Positions 22,636-24,285 of a stretch of DNA of 24,285 nucleotides are shown piece after piece. Within the stretch, counting starts at the first letter, position 1; each line of letters starts with the position of its first letter. Position numbers and translations under genes: made by a program. The DNA comes from an uncultured Oscillospiraceae bacterium (GTDB taxonomy: Bacteria > Bacillota > Clostridia > Oscillospirales > Acutalibacteraceae): the NCBI GenBank assembly GCA_900548305.1, contig URJZ01000020.1, positions 1 to 24,285 of the forward strand. Reading direction: 5' to 3'. The notes beneath the pieces are model-generated. The model was not told where the DNA came from, did no database searches, and worked only from the letters and a program-made list of their open reading frames with translations.

Positions 22636-24044
22636 AACGTTTATCACTTAGACTAAAAATAACATTATGGTTTAGTACAGTTTTAATTATCTTGGTTGCA
22701 TTAACTTGTGGAGTAATATTGTATATCAATGATTTTATGATTCAGAAAGTGATTCAAGATAATTTAATTGAGATTGTAGAAAATGACGTAGATGAAATAG
22801 AATATTTCCCTTCCATTGAAAATAAAGAAAATGATTATGATTTGGACGTATATCTTTCTTTTAGAAACGGTTATTTAGAAATAGATGATGATTTCTTAGG
22901 AAAGGTAAACGAAATTTCTGTAGCGGTATATCAGGAAAACGGTTCCTTATTATATGGAGAAAATCCCCTCTCTCAAGAACTGTCTGATATGAAATTTTTG
23001 GACTCACAAATCCAAGCCAGAAACATCAATGGCGTTACATGGTATATCTATGACCGAAAATTAGTTGGTAATGGGTTAGACGGGTTGTGGCTCAGAGGTG
23101 TTGTTTCCGCTCAGCAAGGAGATACGCATTTTGCTACTATCATTAATTTTTCATTGATATTTATCCCAATTTTTCTAATATTGGCTATTTTAGGTGGATA
23201 TTTTATTGCGGGACGTTCACTGGCTCCTATTAGAAATATTGCAAAAACAGCTTCTCAAATTGGACAAGGACGAGATTTGAAAAAACGCATTGAATTAGGA
23301 AAAGGTGCAGATGAACTTCATCAGCTTGCAGATACATTCAATGCTATGTTTGAGCGATTAGACTCTTCATTTGAAGCAGAACGCCAATTTACTTCAGATG
23401 TTTCACATGAATTAAGAACTCCTATGGCTGTGATTATGGCACAATGTGAGTATTTATTAGAAAAAAAGAGAAGCACAGAAGAATATGAAGAGGCGATTAA
23501 ACTCATTCAACGTCAAAGTAAAAAAATGACGAATTTAATTACTGATATGTTGGCTTTTGCGCGTTTGGAATTTCAAATAGATAGTTTTGAAATGCACAAA
23601 GTCAATCTTACAAAATTAGTGTCTGCTGTTTGTGAAGATATGGCACAGATACAAGATAAAAATATTACTCTTACTTGGAAAATAGATGATGATGTTTTTA
23701 TAGCGGGTAATGAACATTTGTTAACCAGATTACTTAACAATTTAATTGGGAACGCATATCGCTACGGAAAAAGAAATGGATATATTTTGGTTGAATTATC
23801 AGAATCTCCGGAACAAGTCATTCTATCGGTAAAAGATAATGGCATTGGTATTTCAAGCGAAGATCAAAAACATATATTCCAACGTTTTTATCGGGCAGAC
23901 AAGTCCAGAGCAAGCAAGGGAACAGGTATTGGTTTGGCCATGGTGAATGAAATTGCCGAACTCCATAAAGGTACTATATCTGTCAATAGTATTTTGGGAG
24001 AAGGTAGCACATTCTCGTTTATCATTTCAAAATCTCCTCATTAA
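22632..24044 (+). CDS. Membrane-bound sensor histidine kinase
   Basis: 470 residues. The order is membrane span 1 (about 9-31), an extracytoplasmic sensor region (about 32-168), membrane span 2 (about 169-193), HAMP linker (about 194-247), HisKA domain with phosphorylated His259 (SDVSHELRTPM) and HATPase domain with N box Asn374 (LIGNAYRYG), G1 DNGIGIS and G2 GTGIGLAM. The sensor region is very acidic between about 50 and 90 (many Asp/Glu), which might bind cations or cationic peptides; this is inference. Coupled to the regulator by a four-base overlap. The partner set resembles CssS/ArlS-type kinases in layout, but no signal can be assigned. A terminator with a 15-bp stem follows. Confidence 0.95.
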   Translation: MKRLSLRLKITLWFSTVLIILVALTCGVILYINDFMIQKVIQDNLIEIVENDVDEIEYFPSIENKENDYDLDVYLSFRNGYLEIDDDFLGKVNEISVAVYQENGSLLYGENPLSQELSDMKFLDSQIQARNINGVTWYIYDRKLVGNGLDGLWLRGVVSAQQGDTHFATIINFSLIFIPIFLILAILGGYFIAGRSLAPIRNIAKTASQIGQGRDLKKRIELGKGADELHQLADTFNAMFERLDSSFEAERQFTSDVSHELRTPMAVIMAQCEYLLEKKRSTEEYEEAIKLIQRQSKKMTNLITDMLAFARLEFQIDSFEMHKVNLTKLVSAVCEDMAQIQDKNITLTWKIDDDVFIAGNEHLLTRLLNNLIGNAYRYGKRNGYILVELSESPEQVILSVKDNGIGISSEDQKHIFQRFYRADKSRASKGTGIGLAMVNEIAELHKGTISVNSILGEGSTFSFIISKSPH

Positions 24045-24049
24045 ATAAT

Positions 24050-24100
24050 AAAAAGAAAAGGCATTTTCTGCATTTATTGTAGATATGCTTTTTCTTTTTT
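24050..24100 (+). terminator. Terminator of the two-component operon
   Basis: A 15-bp stem with one G-U pairs 24050-24064 with 24085-24099 around a twenty-base loop, and the 3' arm ends in a T-run. It starts six bases after the kinase stop. Confidence 0.8.
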
Positions 24101-24181
24101 ATATTTTTACAAGTACTAATCAGATTTTAATAAATAGTAGATATACTTAGTATACAATCAATCAAAAAGGAGGCGAAATAA

Positions 24182-24285
24182 TTGTATATTGTAAAAACAG
24201 GAGATAACCTATTAAGCATTGCAAGAAAAGAGTTGGGCTGCCATACAAAGTATGCAGAGTTGGTAGCAGCAAACAAATTGGAAAG
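24182..24285 (+). CDS. LysM-domain protein, N-terminal part only
   Basis: The last 104 bases encode 34 residues that begin MYIVKTGDNLLSIARKELG, a LysM motif (V-x-x-GD-x-L-x-x-IA). LysM binds N-acetylglucosamine-containing glycans such as peptidoglycan. The TTG start at 24182 has AAAGGAGG eight bases upstream. There is no signal peptide before the LysM, which recalls spore proteins such as SafA or phage/tail-type LysM proteins; with the rest outside the window this remains open. No convincing -35/-10 pair is seen in the 80 bases after the preceding terminator. Confidence 0.75.
   Translation, partial: MYIVKTGDNLLSIARKELGCHTKYAELVAANKLE

Noticed and set aside
1..24285. Mobile element, prophage, defence island or CRISPR array
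   Set aside because: No transposase, integrase, terminal repeats, att-like duplication, cas gene or regular repeat array is visible; gene content and spacing look like ordinary chromosome.

Overview
The window looks like chromosomal DNA of a low-GC Gram-positive anaerobe of class Clostridia. The evidence is AT-rich DNA, strong AGGAGG-type ribosome binding sites, frequent GTG/TTG starts, sigma-A-like TTGACA/TATAAT promoters, a class B sortase, LexA, and an aldo/keto reductase with two 4Fe-4S clusters. No phage, insertion sequence, transposase or CRISPR array is visible. I do not name a species.

Layout. Bases 1-200 hold the 3' part of a 5S rRNA gene, tRNA-Asn(GUU) and a terminator. Bases 387-1151 (-) encode a short-chain dehydrogenase and 1368-1673 (+) a small Ser/Glu-rich membrane protein. 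Bases 1672-1985 (-) carry two diverged tandem copies of what I read as a small-RNA gene, each with its own TATAAT box, a 5' hairpin with the same loop, a pyrimidine-rich linker, two conserved boxes and a terminator. This is the least explained and most interesting part of the window. Bases 2131-5169 (+) encode LexA (with a diverged SOS box on its promoter), MTA/SAH nucleosidase and citrate synthase. Bases 5408-10152 (-) encode glutamine-dependent NAD synthetase, a family 2 glycosyltransferase and a VanW-domain envelope protein. Bases 10347-16330 (+) encode a diacylglycerol glucosyltransferase-like enzyme, then cysteine desulfurase, ThiI, CinA and sortase B. Bases 16457-18538 (-) encode an HtrA-type protease and a phosphoglycolate-phosphatase-like hydrolase. 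Bases 18726-21893 (+) encode malic enzyme, a Cof-type phosphatase and an Fe-S aldo/keto reductase. Bases 21961-24044 (+) encode an OmpR-type response regulator and its histidine kinase. The window ends inside a LysM protein that starts at 24182.

How the genes fit together. Cysteine desulfurase next to a ThiI that lacks a rhodanese domain is a sulfur-donor/acceptor pair for tRNA 4-thiouridine. NadE and CinA (whose C-terminal domain is an NMN deamidase family) both touch NAD metabolism. Citrate synthase and malic enzyme handle C4-C6 acids. Envelope functions recur: VanW protein, glycosyltransferases, SrtB, HtrA, sensor kinase and LysM protein. Several starts were moved downstream from the longest frame because a good ribosome binding site lies inside the longer frame: 1151, 10152, 10347, 12768, 15308, 18538, 18726, 19928, 20790 and 21961.
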